Notes under the pieces: generated by a model | Databases searched by the model: none | Told to the model about the DNA's origin: nothing | What the model saw: only the letters and a program-made list of their open reading frames with translations | Shown: piece by piece, positions 37,752 through 46,895 of the stretch | Layout: the number at the start of each line of letters is the position of its first letter | How positions within the stretch are numbered: position 1 is the first letter of the stretch | Source of the DNA: Muribaculaceae bacterium | GTDB lineage: Bacteria; Bacteroidota; Bacteroidia; Bacteroidales; Muribaculaceae | Assembly (NCBI GenBank): GCA_022509085.1 | Contig: JAFLTW010000001.1 | Coordinates: 310,001 to 374,000, forward strand | DNA: 64,000 nt | Direction of reading: 5' to 3' | Translations under genes and position numbers: made by a program

Positions 37752-39305
37752 TTACTGCTTTACAAGCAGGTGGTGTATCGGTGAGAGATTGAAGAGCGGA
37801 GAATTGTTGCCCACGAGGTTATAGACGTTGCTGTAGCCGTTTTCAAGAGCTTTGTCTACATATTCCTTCGATTTCTCGAGATTGCCCGTCTGAGCGAAAT
37901 ATACGGCGATAAGATACAGGTCGTCCTTGTTTTTCCCGGCCTTTGCAGTCGCCTGGTTGATCAGACCGTCGGCATCGAGTTTCTTGTTGACTTTCGATTT
38001 GCCAAGGGCCGCATACACCATGTTGGCAACGCTGCCGTCCTGGTTCACATTGCCGGCTCTCGTATAGTCGGCCACTCCGGCTTTTCCGTCTTTCTTGTAT
38101 TCAGTGTTGAGATAGCCTCTGAGCAGGAGGGCCTCTGCATTGGCGGGATTGATCAGCACCACCTCATTGAGATATTCTGTGGCTTGGTCATATTTGCCCG
38201 AGAGCATCGCGGCGTTGGCGGCAAGCATCAGTGTGGACTCGTCGTTGTTGAGTTTCAACGCCTCGGTGGCCACCTGGTAAGCCTTCTCCGGATTCTGATT
38301 GAGGAGAATCTCCGCCTTGTCTACGAGCACACCGGCGCTTCCCGGGGCGAGCCGTTCTGCTGTCTCTATGCTTTGCAAGGCCTCGTCAAGCTTGTTTTGG
38401 GCAAGCTGCGACATTGCCATCATTCTGTAGACGGCCGCACTGTCTTCGTCCATGGCGGTGGCAAGTTCCTTTACCGCTTTCTCCGCGTGGGGATACATAC
38501 CGGCGTCGTAGGCGATTATGGCATTGAGATAGCGAACGGGGATATTGTCGGGTTTCGACTGGATGATGCTTTCTATGATTTCCAGAACGGGCCGCGGGTT
38601 CTTACGGGCAAGATACTTGAGCGACTCCACCGGACGCGGATTGCCGTCTTCCATCGAATAGGCGATGGCATAGTTGGTGGTAGCCTCCTGCACATTGCCC
38701 ATATCCGCATATAGGTCGCCAATGCGGCAATAGGTGATAAACGACTGCTTGCCGAGATTCTCAATCTCCTTTATCAGTTTCTCGGCCTCGTCTTTACGCC
38801 CGAGCTGCACGTTAGCCTTGGCCATGCCGTAGAAACCCTCCTGGCTCCTTGAATTCTCACGCTGCAGGCGGTCAAATGCCTTTAGAGCCTCCTCGGGTTT
38901 TTCTACAAGCAGGTAAAGGTTGCCAAGCCGATAGAGGTCGGGCTGCGACGCCGGATCCACGTTCAGTGCTGCATTGGTGGCCGCTATCGACTCCTCGTAT
39001 TTCTTCTGCGTTGAGAGGATGTCGGCCTTGAGCGAATATTCGGCCTGCCGGTATGCCTTCTCGCTTTCAGGCGTGTATTGTAGGGCCATGTCGAGGTCTG
39101 ACAATGCGCGGTCGTAGTCTCCGATGTTGTAATATTGCGATGCACGGTCGTAGAGCGTCAGGTAATCCTTGGGATCTTCGGCCAAAATCTCGCTGTAGTT
39201 TCGGATCACGGCCTCTGTCATGGGATTGATCTGTTGTGCCTGGCCTGCCAGAAAAGAGGTGGCCATTAGTCCTCCCAATCCCCATTTCAAAATTGTCTGC
39301 TTCAT
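37752..39305 (-). CDS. Tetratricopeptide repeat protein
   Basis: Signal peptide, multiple TPR units (YLTLYDRASQYYNIGDYDRALSDLDMALQY...). Confidence 0.87.
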   Translation of the reverse strand: MKQTILKWGLGGLMATSFLAGQAQQINPMTEAVIRNYSEILAEDPKDYLTLYDRASQYYNIGDYDRALSDLDMALQYTPESEKAYRQAEYSLKADILSTQKKYEESIAATNAALNVDPASQPDLYRLGNLYLLVEKPEEALKAFDRLQRENSRSQEGFYGMAKANVQLGRKDEAEKLIKEIENLGKQSFITYCRIGDLYADMGNVQEATTNYAIAYSMEDGNPRPVESLKYLARKNPRPVLEIIESIIQSKPDNIPVRYLNAIIAYDAGMYPHAEKAVKELATAMDEDSAAVYRMMAMSQLAQNKLDEALQSIETAERLAPGSAGVLVDKAEILLNQNPEKAYQVATEALKLNNDESTLMLAANAAMLSGKYDQATEYLNEVVLINPANAEALLLRGYLNTEYKKDGKAGVADYTRAGNVNQDGSVANMVYAALGKSKVNKKLDADGLINQATAKAGKNKDDLYLIAVYFAQTGNLEKSKEYVDKALENGYSNVYNLVGNNSPLFNLSPIHHLLVKQ

Positions 39306-39332
39306 GTTTTCTATCTGTTCTGCTACTTGTTT

Positions 39333-40040
39333 CTATCTGTTGAGCATATTGTTTATCACGTGCACGGCCGTCACGCTGTAGAGGGCTGCAGTCTCTGTGC
39401 GGAGCCTCTCTTTTCCAAGTGTCACAGCCTTGAATCCGGCCTGCCTCAGGCTCCCAACCTCCTCTTCCGAGAAGTCGCCCTCAGGTCCGATTGCTATCAC
39501 TACATCGCTGCCGGGCACGTATTCATTCACAAACTCTACCCTTTCCGTCTTTTCGTCGCAATATCCGAAGAATCGGCCTTCGGCATCTGTTTCAATCAGT
39601 TCCCTGAAGGTAACCTCACTGATTTCGGGCAAACGGGTCTTGAGACTCTGGTTCATGGCCGATATGGCGTTGCGGCGCAACCGATCGGTGTTTATGTTTT
39701 TCCTCTCGCTGTGGCGGCAGCTTACGAACCAGATGGTGTCCACTCCGATTTCGGTGGCTTTCTCCACGAGCCATGCCATCCTGTCGGCATTCTTTGTGGG
39801 AGCCACGGCGAGGATTATTCGGCAATCCCAGTTTTTCGCCACCTCGGTCCGGGAAATGATTTCCAGTTTTACGCCTCGTGTGTCGGCTTCGAGAATTCGG
39901 CATTCATACCGTGTTCCCCTGCCGTCGGTGACGTGGATTACGTCTCCGGCCCTCTTGCGGAGCACTCGCACACAATGCACGGATTCCTCCACGCTTAGGC
40001 TACTTGTGTTCTCTATGTCGGGGGCATAAAACTGAATCAT
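39333..40040 (-). CDS. rsmE: 16S rRNA (uracil(1498)-N(3))-methyltransferase
   Basis: HCVRVLRKRAGD, KNADRMAWLVEKATEIGVD, AIGPEGDFSEEEV, LGKERLRTETAAL. Confidence 0.93.
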   Translation of the reverse strand: MIQFYAPDIENTSSLSVEESVHCVRVLRKRAGDVIHVTDGRGTRYECRILEADTRGVKLEIISRTEVAKNWDCRIILAVAPTKNADRMAWLVEKATEIGVDTIWFVSCRHSERKNINTDRLRRNAISAMNQSLKTRLPEISEVTFRELIETDAEGRFFGYCDEKTERVEFVNEYVPGSDVVIAIGPEGDFSEEEVGSLRQAGFKAVTLGKERLRTETAALYSVTAVHVINNMLNR

Positions 40041-40085
40041 TCTTCTATTCTATGTTGTAGTGCGCAGGGTGCGTATGCCGGGCTT

Positions 40086-41468
40086 TTAAATCGCGGAGGT
40101 GTTCTGTTCCACAAAGTCGTCTCCGCCTCCGATAGCGTCGATGGCTTCGTCTTTCGAAATCCTGGCTCCCTTGTCTTCCTTGAAGAGCAACGCGAAGAAG
40201 ATCACTACGAGCAGGGCGTAGCCTGCGAATATGAGCCACGAGAGGTGCCATCCCTCGAGCTGGGCCGTAGGATTGGTGTCGATGGCCGGATTGTTGACAA
40301 GCTTGTTTACTACGAATGTGCCGGCGATAAACGTACCCAGCGAGGCCCCGATGCCGTTGGTCATCAGCATGAAGAGACCCTGGGCCGACGAGCGTAACGA
40401 AGTGTCGGTCTTGGCGTCTACATAAAGACCACCGGAGACGTTGAAGAAGTCGAAGGCCACGCCGTATACGATGCAGGATAGTATCAGGAATATGTATCCG
40501 GGGAAGGCGGTGTTGCCTATGCCGAAGAATCCGAACCTCAATACCCATGCAAACATGGCCATGAGCATCACCCCCTTGATTCCGAATTTCCGCAGGCAGT
40601 AAGGGATAAGCAGGATACAGAGTGCCTCGGCACACTGCGAGATGGAGATGAGGAATGTGGGATTCTTTGCCCAGAAGTCGTCCATGAATCCGGGCACGTC
40701 GGTGAAGTGGTTGATGAATGTTGAGCCGTAGCTGTTGGTAATCTGAAGCGACACACCCAGAAGCATACTGAAGATGAAGAAGATGGCCATCTGCTTCGAC
40801 TTGAAGAGCTTGAAGGCGTTGAGTCCGAATGCTTCTGCGAGGCTCGTCTTGCCCTCCCTTTTGCTTACGGGGCAGTTGGGGAGCGTCAGTGTATAAAGCG
40901 CGAGCGCAAGGCTAAGGATGCCGGAGGTGTAAAACTGCGTGTAGCTGTGCTGGATGGTCACCCCGTTGATGGGCACGAAGTTTACGAACAGCTCCGCCAC
41001 GATGAAACCCACCGTACCGAACACCCTAATCGGAGGGAAGTCGGTGATGGTGTTCATCTTGTTTTGTTCCAGAATGTTGAATGCCACCGAGTTGGAAAGT
41101 CCTATCGTAGGCATGAAGAATGCTACGGATGCGGTGTAGAGCGTGAAGACGGAGGCAAACGGCAATTGGTCGCCGAAGCCTGAGGCCACTATACCTGTGG
41201 CTATCATGAGTCCGCCTGCCAGGAAGTGGCAAAGGCTCAGGGCCTTCTGCGCCGGAATCCATCTGTCGGCAACAATACCGATCAGTGCCGGCATGAAGAT
41301 GGAGACGAGTCCTTGAACGGTGTAAAACCAGAAGACGTCTTTTGCAAGTCCGTGAGTGGCGAGATACATTCCCATCGAAATCAGATAGGCGCCCCATACG
41401 GCAAATTCAAGGAAGTTCATCACCGAGAGTCTCACTTTCACTCCCAAGGCGTTGCTGTTGCTGCTCAT
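40086..41468 (-). CDS. MFS transporter, nucleoside:H+ symporter (NupG)-like
   Basis: MNFLEFAVWGAYLISMGMYL, IRVFGTVGFIVAELFVN. Confidence 0.82.
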   Translation of the reverse strand: MSSNSNALGVKVRLSVMNFLEFAVWGAYLISMGMYLATHGLAKDVFWFYTVQGLVSIFMPALIGIVADRWIPAQKALSLCHFLAGGLMIATGIVASGFGDQLPFASVFTLYTASVAFFMPTIGLSNSVAFNILEQNKMNTITDFPPIRVFGTVGFIVAELFVNFVPINGVTIQHSYTQFYTSGILSLALALYTLTLPNCPVSKREGKTSLAEAFGLNAFKLFKSKQMAIFFIFSMLLGVSLQITNSYGSTFINHFTDVPGFMDDFWAKNPTFLISISQCAEALCILLIPYCLRKFGIKGVMLMAMFAWVLRFGFFGIGNTAFPGYIFLILSCIVYGVAFDFFNVSGGLYVDAKTDTSLRSSAQGLFMLMTNGIGASLGTFIAGTFVVNKLVNNPAIDTNPTAQLEGWHLSWLIFAGYALLVVIFFALLFKEDKGARISKDEAIDAIGGGDDFVEQNTSAI

Positions 41469-41520
41469 TCTGTTTTTTCAGTTTTAATGGATTCTAAAGG
41501 TTGACAAAAATAATGAAAAG

Positions 41521-43314
41521 CTATGATATATGCAAAATCTCGCCGTCGTAGGCCGGCTCTATTTTCCCGGGAAGGCGCTCCCGCAGTTCACAGTCGGTGC
41601 CTGCCTCGTGGCAGAAGTGTGTCAGATAAGCCCTCTTGGGCTTCAGCTCCTCTATCAGGGCCACTGCTTCCGATATGGTGAGATGCGCGAAGTGGTCGCG
41701 GTCGCGCAAGGCGTTTACAATCAATACATCCAGCCCCTTCAATTTCTCTTTCTCGCTCTCCTCTATCGTCTTGCAGTCGGTCAGATAACCGAAACGGCCT
41801 ATCCTGAATCCCACTATGGGGAGCTTCCCGTGATTATGGGATACGGGGATTACCCTTACTCCCTTTACCGTAAAGGGACTATCGGAGATGATGTGGGTGT
41901 CAAACCCCGGCACTCCGGGATATCTCACGTCTCTGAAGCAATAGTCGATTCGCCTTCTCAGGTCATTGTCCACATCCTTGCGGCAATAAACCGGGACATC
42001 TCCGTTGAGGCAGAAGGGTCGGAGGTCGTCGATTCCTCCTACATGGTCGTAATGCACGTGTGTCAGCAGAAGGGCGTCTACATGGTTTATGCCGTAACGC
42101 AATGCCTGTTCCCGAAAGTCGGGAGAGGCGTCGATCAATATGTCGAGACCCATTGTCCTCACCATCACTGAGCTGCGAAGCCTCTTGTCGTGAGGGTCTT
42201 CGGAGCGGCACACACGGCACCCGCAACCTATCTCGGGAATACCTTTGGAGGTTCCCGTACCCAGCACGGTCACTTCGATCGCCGTGTCAATGTAGTTTAC
42301 CTCCGGCTCAAGCAGTACCCCGAATTTACGGTTTACTTCGGTTTTTACTCTTTCAGCGAGTCTTTTCACGTCTTCGGCAGTTGCATTCCCCGTGTTGGCC
42401 AGAATCAGACAGTTGGCGGGATACACCTCTGCCCCTCCCTCGCGGGCTCCCTTGAGCCCTGCATGCTCTATGAGCCAGCCTGCCGGCAACTTCACCCTTC
42501 GGTAGTCTACCTCATACGAAGGCACGTCTGGGTCGCGCCTGAGCACCTCGTCTGCCAGATAGTTCTTATGGATTATGGGGTTCTTGAAGAAGCTCCCGGC
42601 CGACCCCACCAGTTCAGGATCAGGGAGGCGTTGCGCACGCAGACGCACCACCTCGTCGGCCACCTCCCGACAGGTCGGGGTGTGGTCAAGACTGTCGGCA
42701 AACTGCTGTATGCTCTTGTAGCTGAAGTTCTCGGCGATTACCGACTTTTTGAGCTTGAAGCTTACGCGCAACACAAAGTAGCGGTTTTTCCAGTCGCCCT
42801 TGAAGCGGCTCGTGCGGTAGCCGAACCCACACTCCTGGTTGGTGAATTTTACTGTCTTCTTGCTTTCGGTGTCGAAACATTCCACGCTGAAGATCACGTC
42901 TTTTGCCTCGGCGCCGAAAGCCCCGACGTTCTGCACGGGAGCGGCTCCCACCTCTCCGGGTATTCCGGCCATGCACTCCATGCCCGTATATCCGTGCTCG
43001 ATGGTCCAGTCTACGAGGTCCGTCCACTTCTCCCCGGCGCCGGCTATCACGTAGTGTTCTTCCGGGTTCTTTGAATATTCCGTGATTCCCTTGATGGCTG
43101 AGTGCACCACGAGACCGTCGAACTCGCCGAAGAAGAGAAGATTGCTTCCTCCCCCGATGTGCAGTAACTGGTTGTCGCGAAAGGCCGGCATCCGGGCTAT
43201 GCGCTCAAGTTCCTTGAGCGAACTGTATTCCGCAAAGAGCCGGGCCGTTGCCGGGATTCCGAAGGTAGTGTACCCTGTCAGGTCCACATTATGTCTCAAT
43301 AAACTTTCTTCCAT
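41521..43314 (-). CDS. murB: UDP-N-acetylmuramate dehydrogenase (MurB) fused to MBL-fold metallohydrolase
   Basis: TTFGIPATARLF, IGGGSNLLF, AGSFFKNPI, LLEPEVNYI; then EVTVLGTGTSKGIPEIGC, LTHVHYDHVGGIDDLRPF in one frame. Confidence 0.9.
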   Translation of the reverse strand: MEESLLRHNVDLTGYTTFGIPATARLFAEYSSLKELERIARMPAFRDNQLLHIGGGSNLLFFGEFDGLVVHSAIKGITEYSKNPEEHYVIAGAGEKWTDLVDWTIEHGYTGMECMAGIPGEVGAAPVQNVGAFGAEAKDVIFSVECFDTESKKTVKFTNQECGFGYRTSRFKGDWKNRYFVLRVSFKLKKSVIAENFSYKSIQQFADSLDHTPTCREVADEVVRLRAQRLPDPELVGSAGSFFKNPIIHKNYLADEVLRRDPDVPSYEVDYRRVKLPAGWLIEHAGLKGAREGGAEVYPANCLILANTGNATAEDVKRLAERVKTEVNRKFGVLLEPEVNYIDTAIEVTVLGTGTSKGIPEIGCGCRVCRSEDPHDKRLRSSVMVRTMGLDILIDASPDFREQALRYGINHVDALLLTHVHYDHVGGIDDLRPFCLNGDVPVYCRKDVDNDLRRRIDYCFRDVRYPGVPGFDTHIISDSPFTVKGVRVIPVSHNHGKLPIVGFRIGRFGYLTDCKTIEESEKEKLKGLDVLIVNALRDRDHFAHLTISEAVALIEELKPKRAYLTHFCHEAGTDCELRERLPGKIEPAYDGEILHIS

Positions 43315-43339
43315 AGGGCTGTGGGGTCTTCCATTCAGA

Positions 43340-44242
43340 TTATTTAAACCTTACCAAAAGTCCGTCGACAAACTGCAGATATGTGCCGTCGGCGTAGGTC
43401 CATATTTCCATCGTGTTGCTGTAATCGTGTCCTGTGTTCACGTCTTGAGGCGTTCCCTTGGCGAGCCGGCTCTCCTCTTTCGTCATTCCGAGCCGTAGCT
43501 CCTCCCTCTGGATGGCCGCCCAGTTCTCGGGCGAGATGTGCCGGTAGCTGTTTCGGGGGTCCGTAAGATAGAAGAGGCGCGAGAAACTGCGGCTCTCGTT
43601 GCCCGTGTTTCCGAGGTTCATCAGCAGCTGACCCTCCAGCTGGTCGCCGTCGGTAAATTTCACCCTCAACGGGAAGAAACTGTTGCCGGGTGCAACGTCT
43701 GTCACCCTCACTCCGTCAAACTTCTTCCCTTTCACGTATTGCAGTGAGTCGCCATACCATAGGGCTGTCCTTGTCCAGAGGTCCTTACCTTTCATCCGTT
43801 CTCTCACAGCCTCAACGATGTCCAGGTCAATGAGCATCGGTATGTCGGCCACTGTGGTGGTTTCTGTCACCTCCCGCAGCGGTTTTTCAACGGGATAGGT
43901 AAATCTTCCTCGAGGGGACGTGAAACCGATCAGTGTCCTCTTCTCACCGGCCACACTGTTTGTCTCCCGCAATCCTTCAAAATAGATGGTGTCGCCTGCC
44001 TGCAGTCCTAAGTCCGGGGCGTCGGATATCATTATTGAGAACTTGGAGTCGGCCACGAGAAACCGCTTTCCTTCCGTCCAGTTGCCCGCGGAGGGGTTCG
44101 TGATGTCGGAAAGGTAAAGGTCTTCCTTTGTTTGCCCTGCCACGGTCTCCTTCTTCGACATCGTGATCTTGCTCGTACCCTCCACGCCGGTGAAACACGA
44201 CTGCAAGGCCACCGCCAGCACGCAGGTTGCTGTCAGGCGCAT
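43340..44242 (-). CDS. Hypothetical lipoprotein
   Basis: MRLTATCVLAVALQSCF lipobox; C-terminal LGMTKEESRLAKGTPQDVN. Confidence 0.65.
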   Translation of the reverse strand: MRLTATCVLAVALQSCFTGVEGTSKITMSKKETVAGQTKEDLYLSDITNPSAGNWTEGKRFLVADSKFSIMISDAPDLGLQAGDTIYFEGLRETNSVAGEKRTLIGFTSPRGRFTYPVEKPLREVTETTTVADIPMLIDLDIVEAVRERMKGKDLWTRTALWYGDSLQYVKGKKFDGVRVTDVAPGNSFFPLRVKFTDGDQLEGQLLMNLGNTGNESRSFSRLFYLTDPRNSYRHISPENWAAIQREELRLGMTKEESRLAKGTPQDVNTGHDYSNTMEIWTYADGTYLQFVDGLLVRFK

Positions 44243-44400
44243 GATAAAGGTTAGTCGTCTCCTACGATTACGGGTCGGCATACTTACGGAAAATCTTTGT
44301 AAAATTAGGCAACAAAAAGGAATTACGGAAATTTAAGCATCGAAAAGATGATTTTAACCAACATTTTTGAAAAAAATTTTGTCAGTTGAGAAAAAGATAT

Positions 44401-44408
44401 TAATTTTG
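44401..44408 (+). promoter_or_regulatory. -7 box (TAATTTTG) upstream of tRNA-Met
   Basis: TAnnTTTG match directly upstream of tRNA. Confidence 0.55.
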
Positions 44409-44420
44409 CAGTCGCAAAAC

Positions 44421-44494
44421 GGCGGGATAGCTCAGTCGGTTAGAGCGTCGGATTCATAACCCGGAGGTCTCGAGTTCAATTCTCGATCCCGCTA
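44421..44494 (+). tRNA. tRNA-Met (CAT anticodon, elongator type)
   Basis: GGCGGGATAGCTCAGTCGGTTAGAGCGTCGGATTCATAACCCGGAGGTCTCGAGTTCAATTCTCGATCCCGCTA. Confidence 0.93.
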
Positions 44495-44500
44495 CACAAT

Positions 44501-44543
44501 GAAGCCCGAGTCATTTTTCTTATGACCCGGGCTTCGTTTTTCT
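44501..44543 (+). terminator. Intrinsic terminator after tRNA-Met
   Basis: GAAGCCCGaGTCA...TGACcCGGGCTTCGTTTTT. Confidence 0.8.
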
Positions 44544-44558
44544 TTTATATACGTTTGA

Positions 44559-46745
44559 TTATCTGATGAAGAGCAGCTCGCGATATTTGGGCAGAGGCCA
44601 AATTTCGTTGTCTACCATCAGTTCCAGATTGTCGATATTTTTCCTTATCTGCTCCATGCAGGGCGCCACGTCGTCGTGGTAGGCGATGGCTTTCTCCCTT
44701 TCCGAGGGCATGCGGTTGGCCTTGTGGCGCACGCTTACCATCTTCTCCACCTCGTCCTTTATGGCGGCTATCGCCTCCGAGATCTTCTCTATGGCTTTGA
44801 TGTCTTGGGCCGATATTTTGGCGGCTCTGTCGGCGTCAAACACCTGCTTGATCTTATATACGTTGTCGAGCAATACGCTCTGATACCTGGTGGCAGCGGG
44901 GAGGATATGATTGATGGCCAGGTCGCCGAGCACCCTGCTCTCTATCTGCAGCTTTTTGGAATACATCTCCCATTTCACCTCGTTGCGGGCTTCGAGTTCC
45001 TTCTCGGTGAAAACCCCCATGCGAGTGAACATCTCCACGGTCTTGGGTTCGAGATAGGCGTCATACATCAGGGGACCGCTGGTCTCAACGTCAAGGCCGC
45101 GTTTGCGGGCCTCCTCCTGCCACTCTTTTGAATAGCCGTTGCCGTCGAAGTGGATGGGCTTTGACTCCTTCACCATCCTCTTTATCTCGTTGAAGATGGC
45201 GGTTTCCACCCTCTCCCCTTTTGCCACGGCTGCCTCCACATTGTCGGCGAAGCCGTCGAGAGAGTCAGCAACGGCTGCGTTGAGCGCTATCATCGCGGCG
45301 GCGCAGTTTGACGAAGATCCCACTGCCCTGAACTCAAACCGGTTGCCGGTGAAGGCGAAGGGACTCGTGCGGTTCCTGTCGGTGTTGTCTATTCTCAGCT
45401 CCGGCACCTGTGCTATGTTGAGATTCAGCTCATCCTTGCCGCTTATCCTGAGCTCCTCGATGGTGGAGTTCTCTATCCTGTCGAGCACTTTGCTCAGCTG
45501 GTTTCCCATAAACATTGAGATGATGGCCGGAGGCGCCTCGTTGCCGCCGAGCCTGTGGGCGTTGGTGGCGCTGATTATCGCGGCCTTGAGCAGTCCGTTG
45601 TGGCGGTAGACGGCGTTCATCACGCTCGAGGTGAAAGCGAGGAAACGCAGGTTCTCCTCCGGAGTCTTGCCGGGCGAGAAGAGGTTGTCTCCCTTGTCGG
45701 TGCCGAGGCTCCAGTTGTTGTGCTTGCCCGAGCCGTTGATGCCGGCGAAGGGTTTCTCGTGGAGCAGCACTCGGAAGTTATGCCTGCGTGCCACCTCGTT
45801 CATCACCGACATCAGCAGCAGGTTATGGTCGTTGGCCAGGTTGGTCTCCTCGTATATCGGCGCGAGCTCAAACTGGTTGGGCGCCACCTCGTTGTGGCGG
45901 GTCTTCACGGGTATGCCGAGTTTGTGTGCCTCGAGCTCCAGCTCGAGCATGAAGGCCTCCACACGGCTCGGAATGGAGCCGAAATAATGGTCTTCGAGCT
46001 GCTGGTTTTTTGCGCTCTCGTGGCCCATCAGCGTTCTCCCCGTCAGGGCCAGGTCGGGTCTTGCTGCATAGAGCGCCTCGTCTACAAGGAAGTATTCCTG
46101 TTCCCAGCCCAGGAAGCTGTCCACATGGTTCACGCCCTTGTCGAAAAGCCGGGCCACTCTGGTGGCGGCCTTGTCGATGCTGTTGAGGGCCTTCAGGAGC
46201 GGGGTCTTGTAATCGAGGCTCTCACCCGTATATGATATGAAGATGGTGGGGATGCAAAGGGTGTTTTCAATTATGAAGGCCGGAGAGGAGATGTCCCATG
46301 CGGAGTAGCCGCGGGCCTCGAAGGTGTTGCGGATGCCGCCGTTGGGGAAGGAGGAGGCGTCGGGTTCCTGCTGCACAAGGAGCTTACCCGTGAAGGATTC
46401 CACCACTCCACCCTTGCCGTCGTGTTCTATAAAGGAGTCATGTTTCTCGGCCGTGCCGTCGGTAAGGGGATGAAACCAGTGGGTATAATGACGCGCTCCG
46501 CAGTCTATCGCCCATCTCTTCATGCCCTCGGCCACACTGTCGGCCACCTTCCGGCTTAAGGGTTTCTTGTTGTCGATGGCGTCAACGAGCGATTCGTAGG
46601 TCTCCTTGGGTAGGTATTCGAACATCTTGCTGCGGTTGAACACCTGGCAGGCGTAGTATTTCTCCACTCTCTCCTTGGGGAGCTCTACAGGGATGGCCTT
46701 GCGTCTCGAGGCCTCCATCACACTCTTAAACCTTAAACTTGACAT
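44559..46745 (-). CDS. glnN: Type III glutamine synthetase
   Basis: 728 aa; NGGIRNTFEARGYSAWD, KTRHNEVAPNQFELAPIYEE, LLHEKPFAGINGSGKHNNWSL. Confidence 0.94.
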   Translation of the reverse strand: MSSLRFKSVMEASRRKAIPVELPKERVEKYYACQVFNRSKMFEYLPKETYESLVDAIDNKKPLSRKVADSVAEGMKRWAIDCGARHYTHWFHPLTDGTAEKHDSFIEHDGKGGVVESFTGKLLVQQEPDASSFPNGGIRNTFEARGYSAWDISSPAFIIENTLCIPTIFISYTGESLDYKTPLLKALNSIDKAATRVARLFDKGVNHVDSFLGWEQEYFLVDEALYAARPDLALTGRTLMGHESAKNQQLEDHYFGSIPSRVEAFMLELELEAHKLGIPVKTRHNEVAPNQFELAPIYEETNLANDHNLLLMSVMNEVARRHNFRVLLHEKPFAGINGSGKHNNWSLGTDKGDNLFSPGKTPEENLRFLAFTSSVMNAVYRHNGLLKAAIISATNAHRLGGNEAPPAIISMFMGNQLSKVLDRIENSTIEELRISGKDELNLNIAQVPELRIDNTDRNRTSPFAFTGNRFEFRAVGSSSNCAAAMIALNAAVADSLDGFADNVEAAVAKGERVETAIFNEIKRMVKESKPIHFDGNGYSKEWQEEARKRGLDVETSGPLMYDAYLEPKTVEMFTRMGVFTEKELEARNEVKWEMYSKKLQIESRVLGDLAINHILPAATRYQSVLLDNVYKIKQVFDADRAAKISAQDIKAIEKISEAIAAIKDEVEKMVSVRHKANRMPSEREKAIAYHDDVAPCMEQIRKNIDNLELMVDNEIWPLPKYRELLFIR

Positions 46746-46825
46746 AATTTTTTACCTGATTTTTTACCTGTATGTGAGAATATGCTGCAAAATTAATGAT
46801 TTTTGTTCAATTCAAAAAAAATCGT

Positions 46826-46833
46826 TAATTTTG
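46826..46833 (+). promoter_or_regulatory. -7 box (TAATTTTG) upstream of gyrA
   Basis: TAnnTTTG match in the divergent glnN/gyrA intergenic region. Confidence 0.55.
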
Positions 46834-46895
46834 TGGGTTGAAATGCCCGTTTTCCGGCCTTTCGCAAAACTTTTCGAGTAAAAGAAAAACAGGTA

